Below are positions 1 through 11,311 of a stretch of DNA of 64,000 bases, one piece after another. A model generated the notes under the pieces. The model saw only the letters and a list, made by a program, of their open reading frames with translations, did not search any database and had not been told where the DNA came from. A program made the translations under genes and the position numbers. Numbering within the stretch: the stretch's first letter is position 1; every line of letters begins with the position of its first letter. This DNA comes from Chrysopilus asiliformis. Its lineage: Eukaryota; Arthropoda; Insecta; Diptera; Rhagionidae. The DNA lies in the NCBI GenBank assembly GCA_964034945.1, contig OZ035963.1:63455682-63519681 (forward strand). The letters run 5' to 3'.

Positions 1-369
1 GCAGCCACTGTAGTTTTTCTTCGTGCAGCGCAGCGAAAGTAGCCATATCTGATCCAGGCATAACTAACTGGCCTAATAGACTGTTCTAATTGGAGTTAAA
101 AGACTGTCCTCATTAAAAGACTGTCGGCATTAGAACAGCCTGTAAACAATTTCACAATTTATTGGAACGACTTTCCAAATTTTTTTTTGATATCTGAGAC
201 ATGAGTTTTTCACTTGTTTTACCAGATTATTTAGCAATTATTTGTAACAATGAATCAAATTTTTCAAGTTTTTCGCGCTCGTTTTTCAGCTTTGTAGCCA
301 TTTTTATACGTCCCGTAGTCCACTCTAGATTTTAGGCTCTCTACTCGAGATTTCCTCTACTCTGCGACA

Positions 370-434
370 GAGTTTGCTCTGAATCTGCTAATTGAAAACG
401 CCATTTAGTCAAAAAAGGACCTACAGGAACAGAG
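370..434 (+). repeat. Dispersed repeat, copy 1 of 2
   Basis: Begins GTTTGCTCTGAATCTGC and recurs in the same orientation at 2177-2240, with the shared segments GAAACGCCA and TAGTCAAAAAAGGAC. Around copy 2 the adjoining segment with ATTGTGGTTCC is itself duplicated (about 2150 and 2255). Family unknown. Confidence 0.6.
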
Positions 435-1272
435 AATTATTGAAAATGTGATAATAGTAATATTTATTGTTACTACGCAATAAATTTGTATTTTTTAATG
501 GTGGAAATAATATTTTTTAACCATGCTCTGTCCAAGTTGTCTAATAGACAGTCTACTATGACGCTTCGCCACTGCGTTTCGCTATTCTGGTTAAAAGTTA
601 ACCGACGATTCTAACCTCAAAAACATCTTAATCAAAAAGGTCCTCCAGGCGAGCTTTTACGATTTTTTAACTTATGTGTTGGGTTTGAAACTTGGAAAAT
701 TTGTTTCGAGTGCTCCAAAAAAAGTTCTATGTTTAGAGCCCGTTTCCACAACTGTCTACTGGCCCGCAAGTATCTCGTCGGTATACGCGATAGGGAAAAT
801 TTCTGAAAATGAATGAAGGTTTTAACGTTTCTTGTAAGTATATGTAATGAAGGAACTAAAATGTAGGTTAGGTTAGGTTGAGAAGATCGCGCGCGCCCAG
901 GCGCGAGCACAGCGCTACACTCGGAGGCCCACAGGCCCATTGTGATAACTAAAATGTAGCTTTTATAAAACCAAAACCTGTCAAGAATGGGATTGTTACC
1001 GAAAATCGGGACAAATAGTTGTCCCCAAGACCCTTTGGCGGATGCCGGGATAATCGCCTCGAAATCGGAACAATCCCGGTTAATCGGAACAACCCTGGGA
1101 CGTCTGGAGACCCTAGCCTCAATGTTTTGCAACGAAAAACAATGTTTGATTTGGGGCTTGAGGTTATTTAATGGTTTTTTTTTAGCCGGAGTCGGAGTTC
1201 GATTTTTCAAAATCGCAGGAGTCGGTGTCGAAGGCTACCAACTCCACAGCTCTGCGTGTAAGACTGGTCTTA

Positions 1273-1484
1273 AGCCCAATTCAGATTAACGATTGCGACT
1301 ACGATTGGGCTTACGGTTGAAGCTTCTCGACCAATGAGATCAAAGCTTTGAACGATAGATACATGAAAGCTTTCAACGATAGAGACATGAAAGCTTTCAA
1401 CGATAGGGACATGAAAGCTTTGATCTCATTGCTCGAGGAAGCTCAAGCTCAAGCGTAACCGCAATTGTTAGTCTAAATTGGGCT
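1273..1484. mobile_element. Foldback MITE with TTA target duplication
   Basis: Imperfect inverted arms start AGCCCAATTCAGATTAACG on the left; the right end is the complement, ending AAATTGGGCT. TTA sits at both edges (1270-1272 and 1485-1487), as for PIF/Harbinger-type insertions. The centre has three tandem copies of a unit of about 24 bases containing ACATGAAAGCTTT. The arm core TAACGATTGCG...TACGATTGG resembles the element at 62638-62816. Confidence 0.75.
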
Positions 1485-3094
1485 TTAGACGACTTTTTAA
1501 TAAATCGCCTCAATTATTTCATAAACTAATATTGAAATGAAATTCGATATCAAGAAAAACTATCTGATTTTTTTACTAATCAGGATAGACAATTATTTGA
1601 AAATTCAACTAATAACAATTTATCCAAATGCCTTTACCAATCGATTGATACCATTTTAAATCAATAAGGAATATTTTTATCTCATCATAAAAGTCTGTCT
1701 AAGTTTTTGATGGATCACTTTATGGCTAAAAACGATAATTAACTCATTAGGAGGTTAGGTTACACAGAAATCTTTTAGAATTTTCAAAATGTCATAAAAA
1801 TAGATCATAAATAAAAATTCTAGGTAAATCTTATATTTCTGTTTGTCAACTCAGGCAATAAATTGAAGGAAATAAATTGAAAAATCATTTTCCAAAAGCA
1901 ACAAAACTACTCAGGAATACAAAATGCGAAAATAGTCATTAGTCACAGTGAAAAAATGGGTTTCTAGGCCAAGTGATCAACCTTTGAGACTTTATGACTA
2001 TTGGAAAAGTTTAATTATTGCATTGTTTACATCGTCTGATGACTATACGAATATTTTGGTATAAATACACGGGATTTTTTTAACAACTGTGTTGTATTTA
2101 TAAAAATTTATACATAATTCGAATTTGTTTTTTAGGAAAGATTTTTTTTTACCCATTGTGGTTCCCTAGTCCTAAAAGTTTGCTCTGAATCTACCAGTCG
2201 GAAACGCCACTAGTCAAAAAAGGACTCAAAGAAACAGAAGATTTTTTTTTATCCATTGTGGTTCCTTAGTCCTAGTAAGGCAGCTAGTAAAATTTGACAT
2301 TTTCACGATTGTATGAAAAACGTTGCCAATAATCAACATCGGGCATGAAATGTTAAACATTTACTACATGAGCTGCGAGTAGGTACTGAAAATACTTTAA
2401 AAAATTATTTTATAAGTAGAATTTTTATAAATTCAATATGAATTGTTATGATAAAGAGACGCATGTGTAAATAAATTGCTCGATTTAATTAGATTTACAC
2501 ATAATTTGTACAGTTGCTTTAATCCAGATCCTTCGATTCTATTGGGAATTTCAGAATAATTCCAGGAAAGGCTTTTGTTGCTGTCTTCAAAATTATTTCA
2601 CCCTCAGGAAATTTCAAAGTTTAGTCTGACCTTGATTCTACATGGGTGGCCATACGTTCCGGTTTGACCAGGAAAATCCCGGAATCAGGAATATTGTTCC
2701 AGCATCCCGGGAACAAAACTTTCGTCCCGGATTTCTCAATTAAGTGTCATGTAAAGAATACCGATTTTTCAACAAATGGCGTATGGATTTCAAAGAATTT
2801 CGACTGCGGCGCTTTTGCCTTCATCGCTGGTTTTACAATTTCTCTCGCCATTACTTAAGGACAGTGAAGAGGGCGACAAATTAAGTATTTTTTCATTTGT
2901 TACTGTGCAGTTCTTGATTTAAACCTTTTCGCCGCTCTTTAGTTAAAAATTTTGGCCTGCGGCGTACAATTATTGATCCTTTATCCTTGATTTTCGTTCA
3001 AATAGATTCTTTTCCATAAAACTTTGTTATTTCGGTGATGTTCAAACATCCGGTATGGCTTTTTTCGATGTGGCTAACCGTTTTTAAGGAAATT

Positions 3095-3440
3095 GCTAAA
3101 AATCTGTTTCATTTGTTTCGAAGAGGGACGAAGGAGTGGTCCAATTGGATTTTGATGTATGGAACGGTTATGTAAAATCATATTCTAAACACATTTTGCC
3201 TTTATAAATTTTTCCACATTTTGTCTTTATAAAAGTATATAAACTTTATAAACGATGCGCCGTTTTCGAGAAAACAGGAAAAACTATTTCATTTGAATGG
3301 GGGAAAGGAGGAATATTTCTATTTTGCACGAGAAACGCAATTATACAAAATTTCTAGTCTCTAACTCAATCTTTTCAAAAATGATGGTGTTTTCGGACAG
3401 ACAGACAGACGGAAGGACGTGCGGAAATCTTTTGTCATAC
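3095..3440 (+). repeat. Copy of a GACA-core dispersed element
   Basis: Shares long segments with 18121-18420, for example TTTTGATGTATGGAAC, ATATTCTAAACACATTTTG and GATGCGCCGTTTTCGAGAAAA. It ends in a short GACA run (about 3398-3412) followed by a segment with TCTTTTGTCATACC. It is thus the short-array version of the element that carries the large array at 18.4-18.97 kb. Reverse-oriented relatives are visible near 8790 and 9548-9980. It resembles dipteran mini-me/DINE-1 elements with (GTCY)n cores; the family assignment is an inference. Confidence 0.6.
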
Positions 3441-4379
3441 CAAAAACCCTGATAAAAATTGTATCTAAACTCATATAGAGTATTTGACGATTGGCACCTG
3501 AAAATTGTAGCTTTTCAGATGTTTTTTTTTCCATTAGATACTGTAACTGCAGTTTGATCCATGGGAATTTTGCGATGAAGCTCGTTATTTTTAAGTGAAT
3601 TTCAAACAAAAAAGAATTCTATCAGAATCGAAAAGATGTGTCATTTGTACCACTTGACACATTCTAAAATAGGTCAATAAACCTACCTATAACTAGAATC
3701 ACTTGATTCCTATACAATATATTTGTTTTGATAGGAAAAATTTAAAAAAAAACGAATTACGAAACGTGAATTTATCAAAATTCACTTTACCGCATTTATT
3801 TTTTGTTTATATTGCTTGCAGGTTCATATTTTTTTTTTTTTTTTTTTGGGAAAACAGAATTTTTAAATTCTGCTAAATATTCAGGTTTTCAATGCCATTT
3901 GACAGTTTCGTGAATTTTTCCATGTGGCAACACGAACCGACCATTTCTCCCGTATACAGAAAAGAACGAGACAAAACGCAACTAATGATAAAAGAAAGAA
4001 AAGGAAAACTATTGGCAAGGCGTAAAAGAGCGATCTGGAGAATTTTTCACAGTCGATGTTGCCAAATAAACAAAAACTCGCAGCAAAAAACATTTTCGCT
4101 GTTTTTACGTTTTTTTTACCTTTGTTAATCGATTTCTAGCAATTAGTCAGGTTCAATGTAATCCAAATATACGAGTAAATGCAGCTATTTAGCAAAAATA
4201 AAACTGCACTCCACGGAACAAACTCCGGTTATCCTTTTCGATGGAAAGTCTGCTTGGCCAACGAAAAACTTGTTGGAAAAACGTTCCTTTCGAGCGTTTA
4301 ACTGCAGATGTTTTCACAAAAAAGATGTCTGATCGGACTCGTGATTACTGTTTTAGCTCGGAATTAACTCTCAAACAAT

Positions 4380-5112
4380 CACAAAACGACAAACAAAGCG
4401 TCTTTTTCTCTCGCTAGTTCACTATCTCTGCTTATCCGCTGATTCCCAATTTATCTGAAATTTCTTTTATGATTATTTTTCCGTAACAACTCCTCGTTTT
4501 CATGTTATTTCTCCCTCACTGTATGCTTTTTTCCGTTCGCATGCGTTCTCTAGTGACGCCCCTCACTCCCCTCGGGAAAAAATTAACTAACTCACACAAT
4601 AAACAAATAATGCACTTTGATTCCGAGACTTTCTTGGTATTCGTGACGTTTTACTTGACAAATTTTTCATCTGCCATTGATGTTTCGAGCGACGGGCACG
4701 AATTTTACCGACTTTCCGCACACAACGTGCGAAAAAACGCCGCACTCGATCAAAATCACTTGCTTCGATCACTTAATAACACTTTTCCGATTGATTTTCC
4801 ACAGAATTCACAAAGTTTCCGCTATAAAAATCAAAATGAAAATCCCTTCGCGAAGAGACGCTCTTCCGACCAAGCCGTAGATTTTTGTGGCGACAAGGCG
4901 AAAAACTCACGCACACTAGCACCGCGACGATCGTCTGTACACCAAACTCAAAGCGAAAAAACATCATTCGGCCGCAACAAAATGGCCGATGCAAAATCCG
5001 GAATTGCCGCCGAAAAAACCCATCGAAATTTACGCGAAAGCGAGTAAACTTTCAAGATTTTTTTAAAAATTCGTAAAGATCTGAACTCGCACAATCGGTT
5101 GCGGGGGCTGGA
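4380..5112 (+). promoter_or_regulatory. GC-richer island: possible promoter and noncoding first exon
   Basis: This stretch is clearly richer in GC and CpG than its surroundings. It ends in a good splice donor on the plus strand (GGAG|GTGAGA at 5112/5113). A plus-strand frame is open from an ATG at 4502 to 5047, but the translation matches no family I know and has skewed composition, so I read it as untranslated leader rather than protein. No downstream exon was linked to it. It could also be a diverged promoter of a minus-strand gene to the left. Confidence 0.3.
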
Positions 5113-5764
5113 GGTGAGAAATTTGAAGGGGTGAATGGCTGATGCAAGAATTGGAAAAACCTACTTTTCAATGGAGGTTGATTCATACGGGAAGAGCTGC
5201 AGATGTGTTTGTTTGGCCGTCAGGCGGATGGAGATGTGTTTGTGGCCAAATCGCTCGTTCGGCGGTTTTTAGAATCGATTTCCCCTTTCGCTGAGTGCGT
5301 CTGGATTGCTGATTCTGTCAGAAAAGCGTTTTCCTCCAACTATTCGCTTTTCTTTAGTTTTTTGCACTTCCCGATTTATTTTATAAACTCTGCCGAGTTT
5401 TTACTAAATTAATTCTCGGTGGTTAACGTTCACTAATCATTCACGATCCAGTAAATAAACATTTTCTTTGAGTAGTCTCGAATTTGCCACCCAACAAGAG
5501 AGCACTGAATGTGCGTCCAAAGGGTTTGCAAGGCGAAAAGTTGGACATTTGAAGGGTTTTTTTTGAAAGATTTAAATATTTTGTTTTAATAAAACTCATC
5601 AGCGATTATACAAAAAAACCTTAAAATTTCAATAGAAAAACGGACAAGAAAACTGAAAAGCTGTTTTCACCACAGCTATAGTAAAGACCAACATTTTACG
5701 AAAAAAAAAATCTGTAATTTTCAATAAAAACTGCTTAACACTACAGATTTAAAACTAATTAAAC

Positions 5765-6593
5765 CTAAACAATCTCCCAAACCTCCTCGAAGGCGCTACA
5801 GAGTTTCGAGCACGTGATAGCAGCAGACAGTGGATAATTGCTAATCGAAATATCACCTTCAGTGTAATCCAATTTCAAATTCCCATGGGCAAAGGCTCCA
5901 ACAACCAAAGCTACGGGCTCTTCTTCCTTCGGCACCAAATCCCTGCAATTATTCGTCAATTTCCCAGAGAAGGACATGGCAAACTTCTTGCACCCCACTG
6001 GCAGATGATCGCTGATGGGATTCTTGATTACTTTCAACAATTTAGTGGATGTATCATTGGCACGGATTGCAAATTTATGCAGCAATTGAACCATGAGACC
6101 GGCAAATCTCTTAAAAGTCCTCGGTATTCTGGTCTGTGGGTTTATTTCGATCAAAACATTCTTCTCTGTCTTAATGTAGACTTGCAGAAGGCCAGCTCGG
6201 TTTAGCGGGGAGTCCATTAGCATAAGCAAGGATTGATGGGTGATATCGGGTCGACAGGACCCAGGATCTCGATTGTTTTTTCTCATGATGTTTGCGTGGT
6301 CATCGCAATTGAGGAGTTCGAATGAGTTTGCCACCTGTTGTTGATGAAAAATTGAATTATTCAAGGGCAAATTAAATTCACAGCATCCTAATTCCTGTCC
6401 ATAACTCAAAGATTGTCCTAAAATCGTTGAAATATCTTACCTTTACCGTCTCGAGTTGAGCACCTTCCAAGATTACTATAAGGCGTTTCTCCATAGCGCG
6501 AATGTGGCTGGTTTTCAAGTGCTTCTTGGACAAGTCAAATCCCCCGTCGTCCTCTTTCTTTCCGCTAAATTTCCTTTTATTACCTTTGCCCAT
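5765..6593 (-). CDS. EMG1: Ribosome biogenesis methyltransferase NEP1/EMG1
   Basis: EMG1 is a SPOUT-class methyltransferase that N1-methylates a hypermodified pseudouridine of 18S rRNA and is needed for small-subunit assembly in the nucleolus. Two exons on the minus strand: 6593-6441 (51 codons, donor GTAAGA) and 6334-5765; the product is 240 residues, like the human protein. The first ATG (6593) gives the expected lysine-rich N-terminus MGKGNKRKFSGKK. Visible signatures: ITHQSLLMLMDSPLNRAGLL (residues 82-101), NPQTRIPRTF (116-125) and the SAM-binding knot loop VVGAFAHG (195-202). The RPD triplet at 79-81 appears to align with human Arg84-Asp86, the Asp mutated in Bowen-Conradi syndrome (from memory). 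The frame is intact. It is divergent from the DUF4806 gene, with 545 bases between start codons. Confidence 0.97.
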
Positions 6594-7138
6594 TTTTTCT
6601 AGGAGCAAAATCGTAGTTCAATACAAGGATTTTGAGGTTATGTTTTATGTCGTTTCAGTTCGGTTTCACCAGAAAACATTACCTGAAGTGGCGCGGATAC
6701 TCCAATATCTAATAGATTTTTTAAAATTTCAGTTTCCTTACGAAATTCAAAGAAAATCCACCTTTTTCTGCTCGGAAATTTCAAGTGACAAATGTGACAG
6801 CCTCCAATGGTGTCAGGGGATAGCAAGTGCTACGACTAGGCTGGAATAAATTCCAATTTTTGAATTTTTCAACTCAACCCTGCGAAAGCTGTCAAAATTG
6901 AAACCTCAACTTGTCAAGCTTCATCTGTACGTCATTTTCGGAACAAAAAACGTCAACAATCTACCAGAAAATTGTTTTTTGTGAGTAGAATTTTTTTATT
7001 TTTATCTATACTTCCACAATTATTCAACATTTATGTTGTAGCTCATAATATTTCGTGTGTTATTGGCAAATCTTCACCGGACTTCTTGGTATTTTTGGTC
7101 TCAGCATTTTTCATTTAATTTCAGTTTCAGAAACGAAA
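6594..7138. promoter_or_regulatory. Divergent promoter region between EMG1 and the DUF4806 gene
   Basis: The 545 bases between two divergent start codons must hold both transcription starts. A leader intron for the plus-strand gene is likely: donor GTGAGT near 6979 and acceptor TTTCAG ending at 7124 or 7130, just before the ATG at 7139. No TATA box was recognised. Confidence 0.6.
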
Positions 7139-9041
7139 ATGGACGTGGATCACTTTTTTGATCTATCAAAAAGACGACGCCGACAAATAATTTCCAAAAT
7201 AGCAGCTGAAAATCTGCGTAAATTTATGGAAAAAGAAGGGGCGAATGAAACAACAGCTCTTGCCAATCCTGTAAAAAGAAAGGAGCCCAAAAAACCCCCT
7301 GAAAGCCCTAGCGATTGCCCTGCTGAGGAGGATTCCGCGCAAGTGTTTGTCACAAGTTCAACTGAATCGAATGTCGAGATTAAAGATGCAATCGGAGTCG
7401 ATACTAAAACGTATATGGCAGCAAAACTGCGATTTTGGGTGCTTCGACATAGTATATCGAATAGAGCCACTGTTGATCTTCTAAAAATCCTTAAGGAATT
7501 CGGTCTCGATGTGCCGATGTCCCACGAAGGGCTGCTTCCAGCGACCATTGAAGAAGATTTCAAAGCGGCGGTGGAAACTTCAGAAGAAGTCCCGAAACAT
7601 TTTCTTCCAAGCTGTAGTGTTAAAAACGAATTGCAGGATTTAATTTCCTTCAATACGAGAAGTCCTCTCACAAATAAACAAAATCTGCCGGGTAATTTTC
7701 TAAGATTTATCCTGAAGTTGTTTTGAAAATGATATGCAAAACTTATTTTAGAACCCTCCACGTCTGCTGCTGCTGTGGCTTTGGGTAAATTAGAAAACAA
7801 TTGCGTCTCATCTTGACATGCATTAAAATTGTTATTCTTTCCAGATGAGCAAATAAGCGCTGAACATAATTATAAAGAAAACACAGTAAAATGTATCACA
7901 CATCCAATTCAAAGTACATTTTTTTTGGTTATTTTATCCTTACTGAAAATTTGTATATTCTAGTCGACGACCTATCGTTGAAATTCATTGCCCAGCAGTT
8001 AGCCCATATCTCAGCAAAGGTGGACAAAGCTATGGGAATGGTGCCATCGTCGAAAGATTTAGGAGTGACTTTTCCGATATGTTCTATTGAAGATTTAGAA
8101 TCAATTGAGGAAAGACTAAACGATGACGACTTTAAACGTCCGATGGTAGTTTTGTTACATTAAAATGGATTGAATTATGCATGAAACGAAATTTTTATCG
8201 CACAGATTGAAGTTTTGCGAAAATTCGCGCCTGTGGACGGTTCCCATTCCACCACCGGATTGACGAAAATCCTCAACGATGATATGATTATGATGTTCAC
8301 TTGGGATGGCAAAAATACCTACAAACAAGGACTAAATGACTATTCACTATTTAGAGAGGTTCTTTATGGTAAGGAAATGTACATAAAATATGTCACACTC
8401 TCAGGAGGTGGGGAATCTGCTGTAGTTTGACGGCTATACTAAACTTCATACAAAAAATAGTGAAAAAATTAATAAGGGGAGGGTGGGGGATGCGAAAAGT
8501 TTCGAATTTGAGTGACGTATTTTATGGACTGTCAATTAGGTTTTTTGAGAACAGAAAAAAGCCAAAAACCTGCTATGCCGAGGATTTTTCCTGATTTCAA
8601 AGCGATTCCAGCTTTTATAGGTTACACTATTACAGGGTTGTGAAAAACAAAGCCCAACCCACCGGTTTTCTTGGGCTGGGGAAAAGAATAACCCTTTTTA
8701 ATGATTTTCTCGGAAACGGCGTGTCATATGAAAAAAATTTCAAAAAGTGTTTAAAAGTCAAAAAGTGTTTAGAATGTGATTTTATGAAACTTTTCCATAC
8801 ATCAAAATTCAATCAGACAAAAGAGATCCCAATTATCGAGACAAAAAACCCTTAGATTCTACAAAAAAAACTCAACTAAAAATTCCCTTTTTTTCTTTTC
8901 GCAGAATCATGGGCGATGCATTTCGGTGAAAATTACCGCAATTTTGAATCATCTATTAGAAAACAAATGTCCCAAGCACACAACCGGATTAGAGTTATGA
9001 CACTACGTATACAAAAACGCGATCCATTTGCGGATTGTTAG
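7139..9041 (+). CDS. DUF4806-domain protein
   Basis: Six exons join in one frame: 7139-7691, 7752-7784, 7845-7913, 7964-8145, 8206-8368 and 8905-9041, giving 378 residues with every junction GT..AG and phase-consistent. The C-terminal third (about residues 254-340) shows the DUF4806 pattern, with FPICSIEDLESIEERL and later LTKILNDDMIMMFTWDGK and FREVLY before a basic tail. The N-terminal half is charged and poorly conserved (MDVDHFFDLSKRRRRQ..., a KRKEPKKPPESP stretch). DUF4806 proteins are common in insects, often in many copies beside transposons; their function is unknown. The third exon was extended to 7913 because the earlier GT at 7887 breaks the frame. The last exon lies 536 bases downstream, between two direct repeats, and the stop abuts a 21-bp array. 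Confidence 0.75.
8402..8510 (+). repeat. Direct repeat, copy 1, in the last intron of the DUF4806 gene
   Basis: Segments such as CTGCTGTAGTTTGACGGC and ACTAAACTTCATACAAAAAA recur at 9220-9330 in the same orientation, with a few substitutions. The pair brackets the last exon. Confidence 0.75.
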
Positions 9042-9200
9042 ATTTAGGCGCAACAAAACCAGTTTAGACGCGACGAAAACCAATTTAGACGCAAAAAAAG
9101 CCAATTTAGACGCAACAAAACCAATTTAGACGCAACAAAACCCAATTTAGACGCAACAAGACCAATTTAGACGCAAAAAAAACCAATTTAGACGCTTCTT
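9042..9200 (+). repeat. 21-bp tandem array abutting the DUF4806 stop codon
   Basis: About eight imperfect units with consensus AATTTAGACGCAACAAAACC. The stop codon lies in TGTTAGATTTAGGCGC, which itself resembles the unit, so the array seems to start at or within the end of the gene. Units of 20-21 bases would read as a heptapeptide-like repeat if the stop were bypassed. Confidence 0.85.
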
Positions 9201-9219
9201 CCTGCACAAAACTTGGAGA

Positions 9220-9330
9220 ACTCTCAGGAGGATAAGGATCTGCTGTAGTTTAACGGCTACACTAAACTTCATACAAAAAATTGTGAAAGATAGATTAATG
9301 GGGGTGGGTGAGGGACGCGAAAAGTTTTGG
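9220..9330 (+). repeat. Direct repeat, copy 2, downstream of the DUF4806 gene
   Basis: Partner of 8402-8510. Both copies share the segment starting CTCAGGAGG and ending in GCGAAAAGTTT. Confidence 0.75.
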
Positions 9331-9547
9331 CTGTCTTAAAAATCTTGCAGTACGAGAACACAATGTAATTGTTATGTAATAGCTCTAAATTGACAGGCAA
9401 ACCGTTAAGAAATTTCAATTTTAGTTTTGAAAACACTCGCAAAATTACTTTAATTTTTTTTTACTAGTTTTATGTATTATATGACAAAGAATTAAGCAAA
9501 AATGTTTTTTATCATGATTAAAGACTGAATATAAGTACGAAAAATGT

Positions 9548-9980
9548 AGTTTTTATACCCGTATGGTGAAACCAAAGGGTATATTAACTTTGCCTTACCG
9601 TTTGTAACGCCAAGATCCCGTCATCGCACAAAAAAATGAATTACACCAGTGTGTTTAGAATGATAAAAATAATTAATTTCTGCATGTCCGTCCGTCTGTC
9701 CGTCTGTCTGTCTGTCCGTCTGTCTGTGGCGCGGATTGCGGGCGCACGGATTGAGCTAGAGACTTGAAATTTTGCACAGATCCGTTTTTCGTAAAATGCG
9801 AGGCTAAGTTCGTTAATGGGCAAAAATGGACCATTAGGGGGGTACCCCCATACGAACGAAAACGGTTTTTGTGAATATCTCGAAAATGTTGCATCTTATC
9901 AAAAAAGTCCAAGAACAAAAGTTATTTAGGATATGATTCTACATAAAACTCCCATACATCAAAATCCGATTGGAATAAAT
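9548..9980 (-). mobile_element. mini-me/DINE-1-like element with a GTCY core
   Basis: Begins near a hairpin TACCC...GGGTATA (9557-9582), followed by a TCCG/TCTG core (about 9686-9727) and then GGCGCGGATTGCGGGCGC and TTGAAATTTTGCACAG. Its far part is the reverse complement of sequence seen at 3095-3440 and 18121-18420 (CCCATACATCAAAATCCGATTGG here). A hairpin-plus-(GTCY)n layout is known from dipteran mini-me and DINE-1/Helentron elements; the exact family is not proven. Confidence 0.5.
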
Positions 9981-10675
9981 TTTAAAAAATCTTATTGGAA
10001 AGTTTGAATTCAAAGTGGAATTTTGGTACAACTGTTCGAATTTTGATACGAATATCACCATACGGGTCTCCAATGATTGCCAGATTGGCAATTATAGCTT
10101 TTGTTATGTTTTTAAATACAGACGTCCGTCGATTTACGATAATTTTCGGCTGGCCAAATTCAGTTATTTTGGTCGTAATCTTCATTTTTGTTGTTTCTTC
10201 TGGTATTTTTATGAGGCTTTTGGCCCCAATTTCTATAAATATTTTGTCGTCGTAATCAAATCAGGGACAAAACATTGAGCATCGTATATAAATAATAGTA
10301 ATATTTAATTTTTTTTAATTCGGGTAGAAAAACTGAAAATTATTGCAAACATTTGTAGGTTTTGGGAATTAAATTTTTAGTTCAGGCACCTTTTCGGCAA
10401 ATGCATTTTGTACTAAATTAGCGCCATCTATACGTCAAAAAGGTTACCAAGAATTTTTTTTTAATAAATTATGAAACATTCAATTTTTCACAGATTTTTA
10501 TTTGCCCGGAAATGAAAAACTGCTTAATTTAGCTCGCAATTTTATAAAATATTGATGTAAATTAAGAGGTCGAAATTTTTCTTGCATACAATACTTTATA
10601 AAAGAAAGTAAAAATATAAAATAGCGAAAAAATAAACTGGAATAAAGTCAGCGATAAGCATTTCTGCTCGCGATA
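9981..10675. other. Gene-free AT-rich spacer
   Basis: Open frames on both strands (for example 9995-10255) are biased by T-rich composition and match nothing. Nothing else is recognised. Confidence 0.5.
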
Positions 10676-11311
10676 TCAAATTAAAACGAAAATGTGGAGC
10701 AAATTTTCAATATCTTTTCCAGTGACGTGGCGTGCTGCTGTCAGTAGGGTGTTCAATATTAAGTTTCTGTTAAATGATAGACGTCTACTCGTAGTTTTAT
10801 CCAGGATCACGTCGGGGACGTGATAGACGAAGATCCAATTTTTTTCTTTTTTAATTTTTTTTAAATTTTTTTTGTTTTTGTATTTTTTTATATTTTTTTC
10901 TTTGTCGAGTAATAAATCAATGCGTGTATTTCCAAAAGTTTTTAATGTAACGTTATTATTAATGTGCACTTGGGAGACGGTATGTTTTGTTATTGCGGCA
11001 GTTAAATGATTTAAATCATTGTAGCCTGTAGTCCAAACACCCTTTTCTTGATTACTTGAAAAAAGTAAACATGGCCAACAAAATAATTTATTAATAGCAG
11101 AGCAACCGCATAGCCAGAATTTTGATTCATAAGAAGAAGGCTGAAAATGTCTACTAAAAGATTTGCCTTTCGATACTACTTTGCAAGTTAAGTCGGGAAG
11201 TGCCGGTGTCGGCTTACCTGAATTGATAATTTCCAATTTTTCCTCGATATTTAATTGAGAAAATGGTTTCTCAAATAATTTTTCGATTGCGCATCCGCAT
11301 TCACAAGCCAT
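10676..11311 (-). pseudogene. N-terminal fragment of a hAT-related ZMYM1/TTF-type zinc-finger protein
   Basis: The frame opens at an ATG (11311) and runs 211 codons. Residues about 35-140 show the TTF-type zinc-finger region of hAT-derived transposase-like proteins (ZMYM1-like): GKSFSRHFQ, FWLCGCSAINKLFCWPCLLF, GVWTTGYNDLNHL, KHTVSQVH and the closing TRIDLLLDKEK. Full relatives continue for 500 or more residues through the hAT catalytic and dimerisation domains. Here the frame instead enters a lysine-rich stretch from an A-rich tract (10835-10905), then an unrelated 50-residue tail, then stops, so the gene is truncated or chimeric. Upstream on the minus strand a CAGCTCAGTCGG motif near 11370 could be an initiator. 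A short exonised fragment is possible; an intact transposase is not. Confidence 0.6.

Larger units (their letters stand above)
1..5764. other. Gene-poor left flank
   Basis: No protein gene is recognised here. The stretch holds a dispersed repeat pair (370-434 and 2177-2240), a foldback element at 1273-1484, a degenerate copy of a GACA-bearing repeat near 3095-3440, long T tracts, and a GC-richer island at about 4380-5112 that could be a promoter with an untranslated first exon. The open frames here lack family similarity I can name. Confidence 0.6.

Noticed and set aside
861..885. AGGTTAGGTTAGGTTG as an insect telomeric (TTAGG)n trace
   Set aside because: Only about three units, inside non-telomeric sequence; such short runs are common in insect genomes.
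632..1210. 192-codon minus-strand frame
   Set aside because: No recognisable domain, mixed composition, and it crosses the TAGGTTAGG run and a CpG-rich patch; likely chance or an unnamed repeat.
9042..9200. CRISPR-like short repeats after a stop codon
   Set aside because: Units are contiguous with no spacers; a minisatellite.
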